A DNA stretch of 64,000 bases from Lindgomyces ingoldianus (Eukaryota > Ascomycota > Dothideomycetes > Pleosporales > Lindgomycetaceae). Below the pieces are notes generated by a model. It had not been told where the DNA came from, ran no database searches, and saw only the letters and a list, made by a program, of their open reading frames with translations. The DNA lies in NCBI RefSeq assembly GCF_010093535.1, contig NW_022985180.1, positions 7,748-71,747 of the forward strand, written 5' to 3'. Each line of letters begins with the position of its first letter. Position 1 is the first letter of the stretch. The position numbers and the translations under genes were made by a program. Below, piece after piece: positions 1 through 11,093 of the stretch.

Positions 1-367
1 CTATATTAGCTACAGCTACTAGCTAGGGGGGAAATCCTTACACATCTAGCTTAAGTATATGCTAAATAATTACCTGCTTCTTGTTATTATCTAGCTTTTA
101 TAAGTTAGCTATATAATTAGCTTAGAAAGGTTGTCTAGCGCGTTAGTTACTTATTATCTTTTAAAAGACCTTGTAGATAGCTGCAGCACGTTAGTTAAAA
201 AGTGTTATGTCTTATTTAAAAGCTTAAAGTGTAAGCTACATCTAACATTCCTTTAACATGTTTAAGTAGTGTTGTTAGGAATGCATTAGTGTAGAAAGAG
301 TAGTGTAGTAGGGTCTTAGCAAAAGTAAGCAACTTAGGTGTGTAAGCAACTCGCCTATAAAGTACGT
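1..367. mobile_element. Right arm of a foldback pogo-derived element, cut by window start
   Basis: Aligns by eye with the right arm of the complete copy at 7841-8940 (window base 1 matches about 8575). It ends in the same terminal motif, GAAGTACGT-like, followed by a TA at 368-369, the target of Tc1/mariner/pogo elements. It is more diverged than the other copies by C/T and G/A changes. The left arm lies outside the window. Confidence 0.75.
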
Positions 368-487
368 TAGAAATTTAAAAATCTAAAAAAAATTTTATAG
401 GGTGCTAAGAACATCCGTGCAAATATTATAGATCTGCTAATATTTGCTAATACGCGCTAATATTAATTAGTAACAATATTGATTAAT

Positions 488-1368
488 CTAATTGGCACAT
501 ATTAAAATTGAAAACCACGCTAGGTTGAAAGAAGCGTTTGCAAGCTGAGACACTGCTTTGGTTGTATTACACTCTAAAGATCCGAAACAAGGCGTAGGTC
601 TAGGGTCAGAAAAGCTCGCCATTGATGTTGGAAGCATCGACATCGACTGGCTCTCTAGTATGAGTGACGTGGGGGTAGCATTGGCATTAGTGAGATCAAT
701 AGTAGCAGTCCCGGAGAGGTTACCAATATGAATATCAATGATCGCCTCCACTGAGGTTTCAGGAAGGGGAGCAGGCATGACTGTGCTTGAGCTTGTCCTA
801 GCTGTGGATGGTGTTGTGATCGGAGGACTGGGTCTTATGCTTGGCATCATAGTCCAGCTGTTCAAGATTGCGGTCCAGGAACGTGTATTGCTCGTGTTAT
901 ATCCCAACGCTGTGGTAGCTGTACTTTCGTGCATATTACTGCTCTGCAAAGTAGTCGCATATTCCATACTCTCGCAACTGGTATGTATATGCGCTTGGCT
1001 TAAGCCAAGACCGAAAAAGATGGGAGGCTTCATAAACGTTCGTAAACGCGCCCAATCGATGCCCTCAAAGTCGTCAGCGAAGCTCTCAAGTTGCTCATCG
1101 CCATCGCCATCGCCATCGCCATCGCCATCTCCAGCTGCATTGGCAGTGCTTGTAGCCACCGTCCCGGCGACGCGACGATTGCCTCCTCTACTTACGATTC
1201 CCAGAATTGCGACTCAAATATTTGTATAGACGACTCGGAGGCCCAGTTTGCAGCAGCCGGGGCATCACGGAACAATGATGGACGCTATGATGGATGAGAT
1301 GAAACATTAGATGGGCACTTGCGTTTGGCGGCAGCGCTAGAAGTGGGAGCTCGCGAGCGTTTGGCCAT
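488..1368 (-). pseudogene. Unrecognised broken gene, possibly a transposase N-terminus
   Basis: An open frame runs from about 1200 down to 488 on the minus strand. It holds an (Asp-Gly)6 run followed by an acidic segment and the words FEGIDWARLRTFMKP. A better start is the ATG at 1368 (MAKRSRAPTSSAAAKR, basic and low-complexity), but that frame stops after 28 codons and the two parts are in different frames. A GTAAGT at about 1198 might mark an intron. The FEGIDW...MKP word reminds me of N-termini of fungal hAT-type transposases, but this is memory, not a search. Downstream of the MKP word the protein is Ser/Thr-rich with no clear domain. It is probably a truncated or frameshifted relic. Confidence 0.3.
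1096..1131. repeat. (CCATCG)n hexanucleotide microsatellite
   Basis: About six tandem copies of CCATCG. On the minus strand they encode the Gly-Asp run of the overlapping broken gene. Length changes in steps of six would keep the frame. Confidence 0.9.
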
Positions 1369-1465
1369 GATAGGCGATTCTAAGTACTAAAAAAAGCGTC
1401 AATATAGGCGACAATGCCGGTGTTGAGAGCTGGTTGAAATGCGGCGGAGGTGACGCGTCTATTGA

Positions 1466-3821
1466 ATGCAGCGAGTAAAAGTTGGATGCCTAATACAAGT
1501 TAGGATGACGCTTACTTGGCAAACGCCAAGCAGGTCACGATTTTCGCATCAGCTACTTACGACGCCTGTCCGAAACGGGTACAGACCTACCAACGTCGTA
1601 TACACATTGCCTTTCCGGTTTGTGTCAACGCGAAACACACGATTCACTATGGGGGTGCGAACGGTGTTATGCGTTGCGGAGAAGCCATCGATTGCGAAAG
1701 CAATTGCAAACCACTTGGGAGATCAAGTGACTACGGTGAGGACAAATGCGCGCAATCCGCCAGTCGAGCTAATGGACGTGCAGCATAACATCCAAGGCAC
1801 TACATATGTAAAGAACTACGAATTCAACTACACGTTTCCGCAATGGGGCCGTTGCAGTGTCACTGTGACCTCTGTGCTAGGCCACCTCCTCAGTCACGAG
1901 TTTGAGCCACGATACAAGAGCTGGACTTCATGCGACCCATCTGCGCTTTTTAACGCTCACATCGAGGTTTTCATTAATAGCAAAAATAAACCTATTGCGG
2001 ACAACATCAAGCGACACGCTCGCCGGGCTGATGTGCTCTATATCTGGACCGACTGCGACCGCGAAGGTGAGCATATAGGCACCGAGATTAGATCGGTGGC
2101 AGCACAAAGCAACCAGGCTCTAGGGCGCGCTGGCGGCACAGTAAGAGCACATTTCTCTCACATCGAAAGAGCGCATATTATTCACGCTGCACATCATCCC
2201 GCCGATCTCAACGAAGCGCAAGCCAACGCAATAGCTTCTCGTATCGAGCTCGATCTTCGTGTGGGCGCAAGCTTCACCCGGCACCTCACTCTAAGTCTTC
2301 GTCCTGTACTCCAGCTAGGCAATCGCTTAGAAGCCTCCCAATTTATTAGCTACGGGAGCTGTCAGTTTCCTACGCTTGGCTTCATCGTCGAACGCTACTG
2401 GCGCGCTCAGAATTTTATCCCGGAACCATTCTGGAGCATCAAACTAATGCATCAAGAGGCTGGAATAAGGGTGAACTTTAGTTGGGCTCGTAAACACCTC
2501 TTCGATAGAATGACAGCCGTTATTCTTTATGAGCGGTGCCTTACTTCGCGGAATGCTCAGGTCCAAAAGGTCAAAACCACGCTAACGAGCAAGTGGAAAC
2601 CCTTACCATTAACCACTCTAGAGCTTCAAAAGTGCGGTAGCAAGTTCTTCGGTATAGACAGTCAAAAGGTTCTACAGCTTGCAGAAAAGCTATATCAAAA
2701 AGGTTGGATTAGCTATCCTCGAACTGAGACAGATCAGTTTGATCAGGGTATGGACCTTCGCGGCCTCATCCAGAAGCAGGCGCAAGGCGGTCCCTGGGCT
2801 GATTATGCAACTGCGCTGGTCGAAGGAGGCTTTTCGTGGCCCCGTAACGGACGTAATAATGATAAAGCACACCCGCCTATCCACCCGGTCAATTTCGTCA
2901 ATCCAACTATGCTCTCATATGAAGAGCAGCGTGTCTATGAGTTCGTCGTCCGGCGCTTTCTGGCATGCTGCAGCAAAGACGCCCAGGGGTCAAAGACGGA
3001 CCTTAGCATTCTCTATGGACTAGAAACATTTAATACATCTGGCCTTATAATATTAGAGCGCAACTATCTCGATGTCTATATTTACGATCGGTGGAGCAAC
3101 CAAGAACTTCCCCCGTTCATCGAAGGCGAGGTCTTCGAGCCGACCGAAGCTCTTCTTTGTGAAGGTAAGACGTCACCACCTGAATATCTAACCGAACCGG
3201 ACCTACTCGCAATTATGAACGAAAATGGTATCGGCACTGATGCCACGATGGCCGACCATATTGTCACAATTACAGACCGACAATATGTCCAAGCCAGAGC
3301 TCAGCCAAGGCAGGCGTGGCATGGAAATGACGAAGAGTCCGAGGAGTTGCCAGCCCAAGCAAGAGCCGGAAATAGTCACAGAGGTAGAAATGCAGGAGCC
3401 CGTCGTCGTGGCGGCAGGAATAGCGGTGCTAGTGGCGGTGGCGCTATAACAGGTGTTCGGGAATTCATACCCACGACGCTAGGGGCCGCTTTGGTTGAAG
3501 GCCACGAGAATATGGGGTTCGAGACTAATTTAACGAAGCCTTTTTTACGCAAGGAGGTAAGATAACGTCCTTGATCAATCTCTATCACGGGCTGCTAATG
3601 ACAGGCGCAGATGGAGCTAAAGATGAACGCCATATGCAATGGACAAACGACAAAGGCTCGGGTCGTGAACGAAACCATCGAGCAGTATCGAGGGGTCTAT
3701 GCTCGCATGAAGCAACATCCGGACGCCCTTCGTACGGTGAGTACTGAGTCTAGGCGTACCTACTTCTCCGCTGATGTGATCGGAGGCTGTTCGGAAGTAT
3801 GTTTTCGGTGAAGTGAACTGA
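1466..3821 (+). CDS. TOP3: DNA topoisomerase III (type IA), three exons
   Basis: Type IA topoisomerase. It passes one DNA strand through a transient 5'-phosphotyrosine break and in eukaryotes works with a RecQ helicase and Rmi1 to dissolve recombination intermediates. Exons are 1466-3556, 3611-3736 and 3798-3821. Intron 1 (54 bases, GTAAGA...GCAG with a CTAAT branch-like word) and intron 2 (61 bases, GTGAGT...GAAG) are both phase 0. The spliced product is 746 residues. The TOPRIM domain shows EKPSIAKA (from residue 72) and the metal-binding DCDREGE (196-202). The catalytic Tyr is Tyr417 in SYPRTE. A Gly/Arg-rich disordered insert precedes PTTLG. The end KE-MELKMNAICNGQ across intron 1 supports the splice. 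There is no C-terminal zinc finger, as in yeast Top3. The homologous nuclear start is probably Met62 (base 1649); the 61-residue leader is basic and looks like a mitochondrial presequence. Confidence 0.92.
3557..3610 (+). other. Intron 1 of TOP3
   Basis: GTAAGA donor after codon Glu697, branch-like GCTAATGAC at about 3592, acceptor GCGCAG. Removing 54 bases joins LRKE to MELKMNAICNGQ in frame and recreates the conserved end of the type IA core. Confidence 0.88.
3737..3797 (+). other. Intron 2 of TOP3
   Basis: GTGAGT donor, GCTGAT branch-like word, acceptor GGAAG. Splicing gives the short last exon encoding YVFGEVN and then TGA at 3819-3821. If intron 2 is retained, the frame reads on into intron sequence. 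Confidence 0.7.
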
Positions 3822-4085
3822 GGATTGTCTACCTCACCATCGAACCCTATAGTTGCCGCGCATCAACTCAATCTAGGGGTTCCAAAATGGCGCAATTGTT
3901 ATCATTGTGCATGATCCGGCAGCCGCTTTGATGAATGAAGGTGGAGGGGTTTTTCAGCGAGAACATGCGGCACAGTTGGATGCGTCGACAAGTATAAGAA
4001 CGGGCAGGCCTTCCTCGGGAAAGGCTATCAATCGCTTGTGTCGTACTTTCACCATAATTATCACTACCTTGTCAAAGCTTTACAT

Positions 4086-4858
4086 ATGTCCACTACGCTC
4101 GACCATATCCCCCTTCTGGACTTCTTCCTCCCCGGCCTTGCGCCTGTGCTTTCCTCTGTCTGGCCGCTTCTTACTAGCGCACCGAGCATCGGCCGCCTGT
4201 TGTGTATCTGTGGTTTGCTCCTGTTGATTGTAAAATATGCCTCAGAATACTTGGGGCAGTTGCTAGAAACTTATTTTAGTCAGTAAACCCATCCTCAGAG
4301 AGCCTGTGTTATCGACGATCTGTAGCTTCAACAATTGAAGTGTCCTATTACAATGAAGCATACGATATGCTCATTTCCTGGGTGCGTTCTCAGCCATTTG
4401 CGCGATCGGCGCGCACTTCCCTCGCTACAGTCGATCTCAAATCATCTAAGCCTGGGAATGCCAACAAGAAGCCACTACACTACTCCCCTTGGAATGGTCG
4501 CTTTTACTTCTGGCATAGACACCGTCTATTCGTATTCAAACGCCACCGAAGTCACGGAGAGCTCGGCCATACTCGGGATGAAGTCTCTATATCATACTTT
4601 GGGCGGAATCCAAGTGTTCTGAGGGAGCTCCTAGATGAATGCCGCAAGCATTATTTGGGGATGGTTGAGAACAAAACCTGTGTCTTTGAGCACCAAAAAG
4701 ACGAATGGAAACCATCGAAGTCTAGGAGTAAAAGAGATATATCCACTGTGGTGCTTAACAAAGAGTCAAAAAAGATGTTGGTAGATGACGCCTCGGAGTT
4801 TCTGAATTCTAGCCATAGAAGCGCCACTAGGGTGTGGCATGTAGGAAGGATGCATTGA
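4086..4858 (+). pseudogene. BCS1-type protein, N-terminal domain only (AAA domain missing)
   Basis: Exons 4086-4278 and 4326-4858, joined by a 47-base intron (GTCAGT...CTGTAG). The product is 241 residues. Residues about 25-50 form one hydrophobic membrane segment (GRLLCICGLLLLIVKYASEYL). Exon 2 then carries the mitochondrial BCS1 N-domain: SYYNEAYDMLISWVRSQPFA, HYSPWNGRFYFW..RLFVF and a VENKTCVFEHQKDEWK word. In BCS1 proteins (chaperones for complex III Rieske insertion, with many fungal paralogues of unknown role) the sequence goes on to FLDP..WYS..GIPYRRG and a Walker A loop. Here it turns into unrelated residues after EFLNSS and stops at 4858, and no P-loop follows in any frame. I read it as a 3'-truncated paralogue. 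A functional N-domain-only protein cannot be excluded. Confidence 0.75.
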
Positions 4859-5137
4859 CGACTGTCGCTGAAAAGTTTTCAAGCTGCTCTGCGGGGTGAT
4901 CTCATAGCCTCAGGTTTCTGTGGTAACAATAGATGCAAAAAGTGAGAACTCACATCGCGACCAGCAACCCCGCACTTGTGTCACAATAATTGCCAGGCGA
5001 CCATTATATGAGTCGTAGTATTTAAGGTTTGGGATTGTGCAGGGTAGGTTCAATAAGAGGACGGCAGAGAGAGATCGTATGAGAGAGGACAACCGGGGTT
5101 GATTTTAAGAGAGACAAGTCGCTAACGCGATCCTATC

Positions 5138-5527
5138 CTACGGGGTGAGGCTATATACTAGAGGACACGCCAAGGTATAGAGTGATGTTGCGCACAATCC
5201 GGGCACGCTCTGTGACCGCCGATAGGGGCGAACGATTTTGTTGTTAGAAATTTGAGTTATTCGCGAGAGGATGCTTACCGCTTGTTTACTGCTGGCAAAT
5301 GGGTTCTTGAGAAATTTTGCTGGACACAACCGCAACCCATGACGGGACAGTGAGAGTACTTTATTGCGAACTACAGGCTCGCATATGCGCACGAGGCCAA
5401 GTTCCCATCCAGAGGCGTGGATATAGCGATGGCGATTGATTGGATAATAACACATTTTGAAGGCTAGAAAAGAGACGGGTTCGGTAATTCGGCTGGTGGC
5501 ATTCACTGGGCGACGTTCATGTTCCAC
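5138..5527 (-). CDS. Hypothetical protein, weakly supported
   Basis: An open frame of 129 codons on the minus strand with GC-balanced composition. It contains a plausible intron (donor GTAAGC at 5278, branch-like CTAAC at about 5242-5246, acceptor ACAG at 5210; 69 bases). Splicing would change the C-terminus. No domain, signal peptide or family is recognised. It lies at the edge of the genic island, 130 bases before the RIP-type AT-rich DNA begins, so it may be a chance frame or a decaying gene. Confidence 0.25.
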   Translation of the reverse strand: MEHERRPVNATSRITEPVSFLAFKMCYYPINRHRYIHASGWELGLVRICEPVVRNKVLSLSRHGLRLCPAKFLKNPFASSKQAVSILSRITQISNNKIVRPYRRSQSVPGLCATSLYTLACPLVYSLTP

Positions 5528-5654
5528 GACACATGCGATCGGGCATACAACGCAACCGTCTGGGATTCTGTCACGGCACTGTACATAGCAATGTTTTGCT
5601 CAAATCCTGGGCCTTTGAAGGCTGGCATTGCTGAGAGTGTAGGAACATTAGTGT

Positions 5655-7261
5655 GACTAGTGCTTAATTAGCATAAAAGAATTCTGTGTTAGACTCGCTT
5701 ATAACGTAATATACTATAGCCTTCTTCTTAACATCTTAAAATTTATACTAGTAGAGGTTAAAATAGTACTTTAAATTAATCTTAACAACATTTAGCCTTT
5801 TAATAATGCTTTAACTAAAGTTATAACACTAAATATCTAAGACGCTTTAATAATTAGCAAAGTCTTAGCCTTTATTATAGCTACTCTTTTAATGTGTTTA
5901 ATATTTAGTAGGTTTCTCTGCGTTAGGGCTATTTTTCTCCGGTTTAGAATTCTAAGAGTTAGAATTCTTTTGCTATTTAGACTAATCTGTTGCATCTTAT
6001 TCCTTGTGGCTAGAATAGTTCTATATATCTTTAAATCTAAAGCTGAACATCTACTCCCTTGGATTCAAGTTGAGGAAGGCAAGGTAAGCGGACTAAGTGT
6101 AGGAGGGTTGTGTTGCGCTATTGTCATGTATTAAATAATTTTATAGTATTAGTGCCTTAAATTCACCCGGAAGTGCAGTTGCTAATGTATCTGCAGCACT
6201 CTAGACTTGGCTGATCACACTAGATCCTATTGTCGCGACTTGACTGATGACGACAAGCTGTGCAGTATTAGTGCTTTTTATGGGATGGAACTAGGCTTGT
6301 TCATTGGATCTAGAGGTCTGTGTGAGTATCCATGGCTTTTAATTTGAATCACTAACGAAGGAATATTGTCGAATAACAAAATCTGTCACTACCGCACATC
6401 AATTCATAAAGTATTTTTAGTGGCTTAGTTATGTCACAGGTATAAAGCTGCATGTTCGCTTGTGGGTTGGACTCACGATTGGGCGCAACCTGACTTTAAC
6501 TCTACCTGTGTTATTTATTATCATGGTACCGCAGGGAGATGACCTAAGTTTCAATGACTTGGAGCATCTTGAGCGATCCTGTTGGGACTGAGTTGTTTGG
6601 CTTCAGATAATTGATACACCTTGCCCATCCCAGCATGAAGGAGGCAGCGCTGTCAACCTTGGACAACGCCTTGTTTATGCGCAACAGCCAGGGTTCTAGC
6701 AGTCCTGCATCTGGGTGGTAGCGTCACAGCAGGCAAGGTCATGCGATATCTAGCTAAGGACCATGCCGTTTACATCCATTAGGAGCTCCGTTGCTGCACG
6801 GGACAAAACGCAGCTATGAGGCAAGCTTAGATGTTAGACTTAGGATTTAAGTCTATGTTAGATACAAGCCTAAGGTTATTAAATTAATGCCTCCCTGCAA
6901 CAAAGGCACTCTGCCTATTGCTAGAGCGTTGACGATGCATAGTCGTAATAGGTCTAGGAAGTCGCGGCAGGAGGTAATTGTCACTTCTACTTAGAGCAAG
7001 CCCCTTTATGTGGTGGTGTTAGGTGGCCATTGCAGCAGCTAGGCAACTTCGCCCTGCTCTCCTAGATCCTATCAGCCTATGGCGACGCGAATCGTGGGTA
7101 TTGGCACAGGCCATTCTAAACTAATGTTATGCAAAAGTACCTCTAGCTTAAGTGTAGCGCAGGCGTTGTAATGCCCTTTCTCTACAATAAGGCAATGCTT
7201 AACAAGAGTTACCACTTTAGGGTAGTAAAGTTACGCTGTGCTACAGCACTATAAGCAAGCC
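5655..7261. other. Gene-free tract, partly AT-rich, partly balanced
   Basis: 5655-6140 is AT-rich with the TA-heavy composition of RIP-mutated DNA. 6140-7260 is more balanced, with CpG left intact and stops in all frames. The frame at 5892-6134 is a hydrophobic, Leu/Ile/Arg-rich product of AT-rich DNA and is not convincing. No RNA gene, LTR pair or terminal repeat was found. Confidence 0.6.
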
Positions 7262-7840
7262 CCTAGGTTTAAGTCTAGAAGAAAGTCTTAGAGTAGCTAG
7301 AGCCTACAACAGTTAAAAAAGTTAAAGGATTCCTAGAACTGTCTAGATATGTTAAATAAATAATTAAAAACTACTTAAAAATTACTATACTCTTAACTAA
7401 TGCTACTATAAAGAAACACGTAATTATCAAATTTATCTAAACTTTATAAATAAATAACGCCTTTAAAGCATTAAAGTAAGCTGTAACTATTAAACTAGTA
7501 CTATAAATGTATAATCTAAGGCTAGATATAAAGATCTATATAAATGCGTTCTTAAAAGCAAGCAGCGCAGCCTTCTATTAGAAATAAGAAGATAAAAAAT
7601 AGCATCTAGTAGTATACTATTTAGTAAAGTTTTTAGGATCTAAAGTAGACTACAGCATACTTAATAAAGAACTAAAAGTAATATTAAACACAGTACAAGT
7701 CTAGGCAACAGAGCTACACAGAATAGGAAAACGTTTTAATATTATAATAGACTATACAAATCTAGTTATATTTCTAATAATAAAGAAACTTTTGCTAATA
7801 CACATATAATAAGTAATAGAGCTTACCTAGTTTAACTATA

Positions 7841-8940
7841 ACGTACTTCATGGGCGAGTTGCTCACACACCTGAGTCGCTTACTTTTGCCAAGACCCTAC
7901 TAAACTACCCTTCCTACACTAATGCATTCCCCACAACACCACTTAGACGCGCTAAAAGAACGTTAGATACAGCTTACACTCTAAGCTTTTAAATAAGACA
8001 TAAAACTCTTAAAGAAATGTGCTATAGCTATGTATAGGGTCCTGTAAAAGATAACAAATAACTATAGCGCTAGACAACCTTTATAAGCTAATTCTATAGC
8101 TAAATTACAGAGGCTAGGCAATAAAAAGAAGCAGGTAATTATTAAGACTATACTTAAGCTATATGCGCAAGGAATTTCCCCTTAGATAGCATTTGTGGCT
8201 AATATAGCTAATTCTTTGCGCGCTAAGCGTAATCTAGGCTATGTTTGCATAAACTAGCCTAGTACGTTTGTGAAGCGTTATTTAGAGCTTAAAGTAAAGT
8301 TTTAAGCGCAAGTATAGTTAAGAGATATCTAGCTAATTATAAACCCTGTCTTGTTAAAGTTGTACGTGTTATTATTCTAGATGCTATACTTAGCTTTAAT
8401 ATTCTCCACAAGGCTAAACCTGCCCTAAATTACCCTAAGACTCTTGTAGAGGGCTCTCTTATAGTTGTACTTACGCTTAAATGTTACTTTAAGCTCTAAA
8501 TAACGCTTCACAAACGTACTAGGCTAGTTTATGCGAACATAGCCTAGATTACGCTTAGCGCGCAAAGAATTAGCTATATTAGCTATAAATGCTATCTAAG
8601 GGGAAATTCCTTGCGCATATTGCTTAAGTATAGTCTTAACAATCACCTGCTCCTTTTTATTACCTAGCCTCTATAATTTAGCTGTAGAATTAGCTTGTAA
8701 AGGTTGTCTAGCGCTATAGTTATTTATTGTCTTTTACAGGACTTTGCACATAGCTATAGCACATTTCTTTAAGAGTTTTATGTCTTATTTAAAAGCTTAG
8801 AGCGCAAGCTGTATCTAACGTTCTTTTAGCGCGTCTAAGTGGTGTTGTGGGGAATGCATTAGTGTAGGAAGGGTGGTTTGGTGGGGTCTTAGCAAAAGTG
8901 AGCGACTCGGGTGTGTGAGCAACTCGCCCATGAAGTACGT
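7841..8940. mobile_element. Foldback element, 1,100 bp, palindromic pogo/Fot1 5'-end derivative
   Basis: Bounded by ACGTACTTC and GAAGTACGT and flanked by TA at 7839-7840 and 8941-8942, where it splits gypsy family I sequence. The left arm (about 7841-8325) and the right arm (about 8461-8940) are inverted copies of one another. Read on the minus strand from 8940, the sequence encodes remains of a pogo/Fot1 transposase N-terminus: a helix-turn-helix region, the CENP-B-like word PSTFVKRYLELK, then KAKYSI..NTYNFNKTGFI from the start of the DDE domain (about 8340-8440). The left arm repeats only the first ~480 bases. Both ends are therefore the transposon's 5' end. Confidence 0.88.
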
Positions 8941-11093
8941 TATTATTAAGCATATTTTTAAAGCATAAAACTAGTAAGCTAATGCGCTTAGCTAGAGACC
9001 TAACTATTTTAACAGATAAGAAAAAGAAACTAAAAAGTTTATCCTTTTTAAAAAAATAAAAAAAAGATTAGTATATAACAAACCTAGGCCTATTAAAGAA
9101 TTCTGTACGCTTATAGTAACTATGTAAGAATAAAAGAACTTAATTTATAAATACTATAAATTTCTAATGTTTAGACACTTTAGAATTAGCACTCTTTAAA
9201 AGAAGCTAAAAGCTGCTATACTTTAACTAATACCTAAAATAAAGCAACTATGCATAGAGGTACTTAAGAAATGTAACACGCGTAATAAGAATAACCTCTA
9301 AAGGCATAAGATATATAAATACCTTTAACTAATTAAAGCTTTAAAGCAACTATAAATAATAGTTACTATAAACTTTATAACTAGCCTTTCTTTGTTAAAG
9401 AAACCTAGTATAGACTAAATGTATAATATAATAAGAGTAGCTTTTAATAAAACTACAAAGTTCCTATATATATAGCTATTAAAAAAGACTATAACAGCTA
9501 AGAATTTTATATATAAACTTAAATAAAATATAGTTTTAGTATATAAATATCTCTAGATGATTATCTTTAATAAGAATAAGCTATTTACTAGTAAGTTCTA
9601 AAAAGCAGCTATAAGACACCTTAGAATAACATATAAACTATCTATAGCATATTACCTACAGACAGACAGACAAACTAAATAAATAAATGCTAAAGTAGAA
9701 AAATACCTAAGATAATATGTATTCTATAGTTAGAATAACTAGGTACAATAGCTTTTAATAGCATAGCTTATAATTAATACAGTAGAATCTGCTATAATAA
9801 AAAAAACCCTATTTAAAGCTAATTTTAGTTACTACCTTTATTTTACACTTTATAGAAATTAGCTTATAAATCTACTAGAATTAATTAACTGTTTGTTAAA
9901 TCTAAAGAACATATATTAAAAATTAGCAGTTAAAGCTAAATCTAGTTAGAAGATAATAAAATAATACATAAACTAAATATAAAAATATAGACTAGAAATT
10001 TATTTTAAAGACTATAGATACTTTAAAACTAAAAACCTTAAAATACTCTAACTTTCTAGGAAGCTAGTAGAAAAAAAGATAAAACTTTATAAAGTTTTTT
10101 AAACTTAATAAAACAACTATAAGCTAAAGCTTTTTTTACACATAAAAATACACTTATAGTTTTACATCTTAAAATTAGAAAAAGCATTTAAGGAAATCCT
10201 TTTATTAATATAAAAATAAAAATAAATAGAAATAAAATATAAAGTAAAATAAATTATTAATAACTAAAAAAAAAACATTTTTTTCTATAAAATAGATATA
10301 ATAGCTTACTAGTAAAAACACTTAAAAGCTAGCTAAGAACCTATAGAATGCGCAGTAGTTAGTATAGAAGTACCTTTAGACTTGTCTAAATAAAACTAGC
10401 TAGGTAATAAGGCACTTATTTTAAAAGGAATAGCTATATTATTATTAGATAGTAGCAGCCTTTAGAGACAAGTGCTAGTAGAAAGAAGTTAAAAAAGTAA
10501 TTAACTCTTTACTTTTACCTTAAAAGCTGCTATTTTATCTAAAAAAGAAAAGTTTTTAGTTAGATATCTTACATAATAAGTCTTTAGCAGGTCTAGTAAC
10601 TTTTAGATATAATCTTATTTAAAATACTTTTTTTTTATTACTTTTACTTTCTTTTTTAATAAATGCACTAGCTTTTTTATAAGCTTCTACTTATAAACCT
10701 TTACTACCTTAGTAACATAAAGAAGCTTTTTTCTCTTTTTTTTTAAATAATTCTAGGCAGTGTTAGAAATAAAAGTGTTGCACTAATTTTTTTTTTTACA
10801 CATTCTACGCACTTATTTAAAAATAAAGTTAATATGTAAAACAACTTTAATAACTAGTAAGTGTTATAGAGCCTTATTTTTATCTAGTAAAAAGGATTAA
10901 AATAATAAGCAGTGTAAAAATAATAAAATAAATGGAACTAGTAAGCTATTTAGTATAAAAAAAAGAGACATTAAAAACGCTTTCTAGTAAGTAGGCACTT
11001 ACTTTATAAATAAACTTTTACTAACATAGTTATATAAGCAGAGCAGTAAGAACACTGCTAGAAAGAAAAGGCAGCTAGAAAGAAAAGGCAGCA

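Noticed and set aside
1096..1131. Short tandem array considered as CRISPR or minisatellite array
   Set aside because: Plain hexanucleotide repeat without spacers; no CRISPR array is present in this eukaryotic window.
3907..4286. Overlapping frames upstream of the BCS1-type gene
   Set aside because: The frame starting at 4086 joins the BCS1 N-domain by an in-frame splice; the others are shadows or in-frame extensions without support.
5892..6134. 80-codon hydrophobic frame that could be a small membrane protein
   Set aside because: Leu/Ile/Phe/Arg-rich product of AT-rich degraded DNA; no start context, homologue or intron logic.
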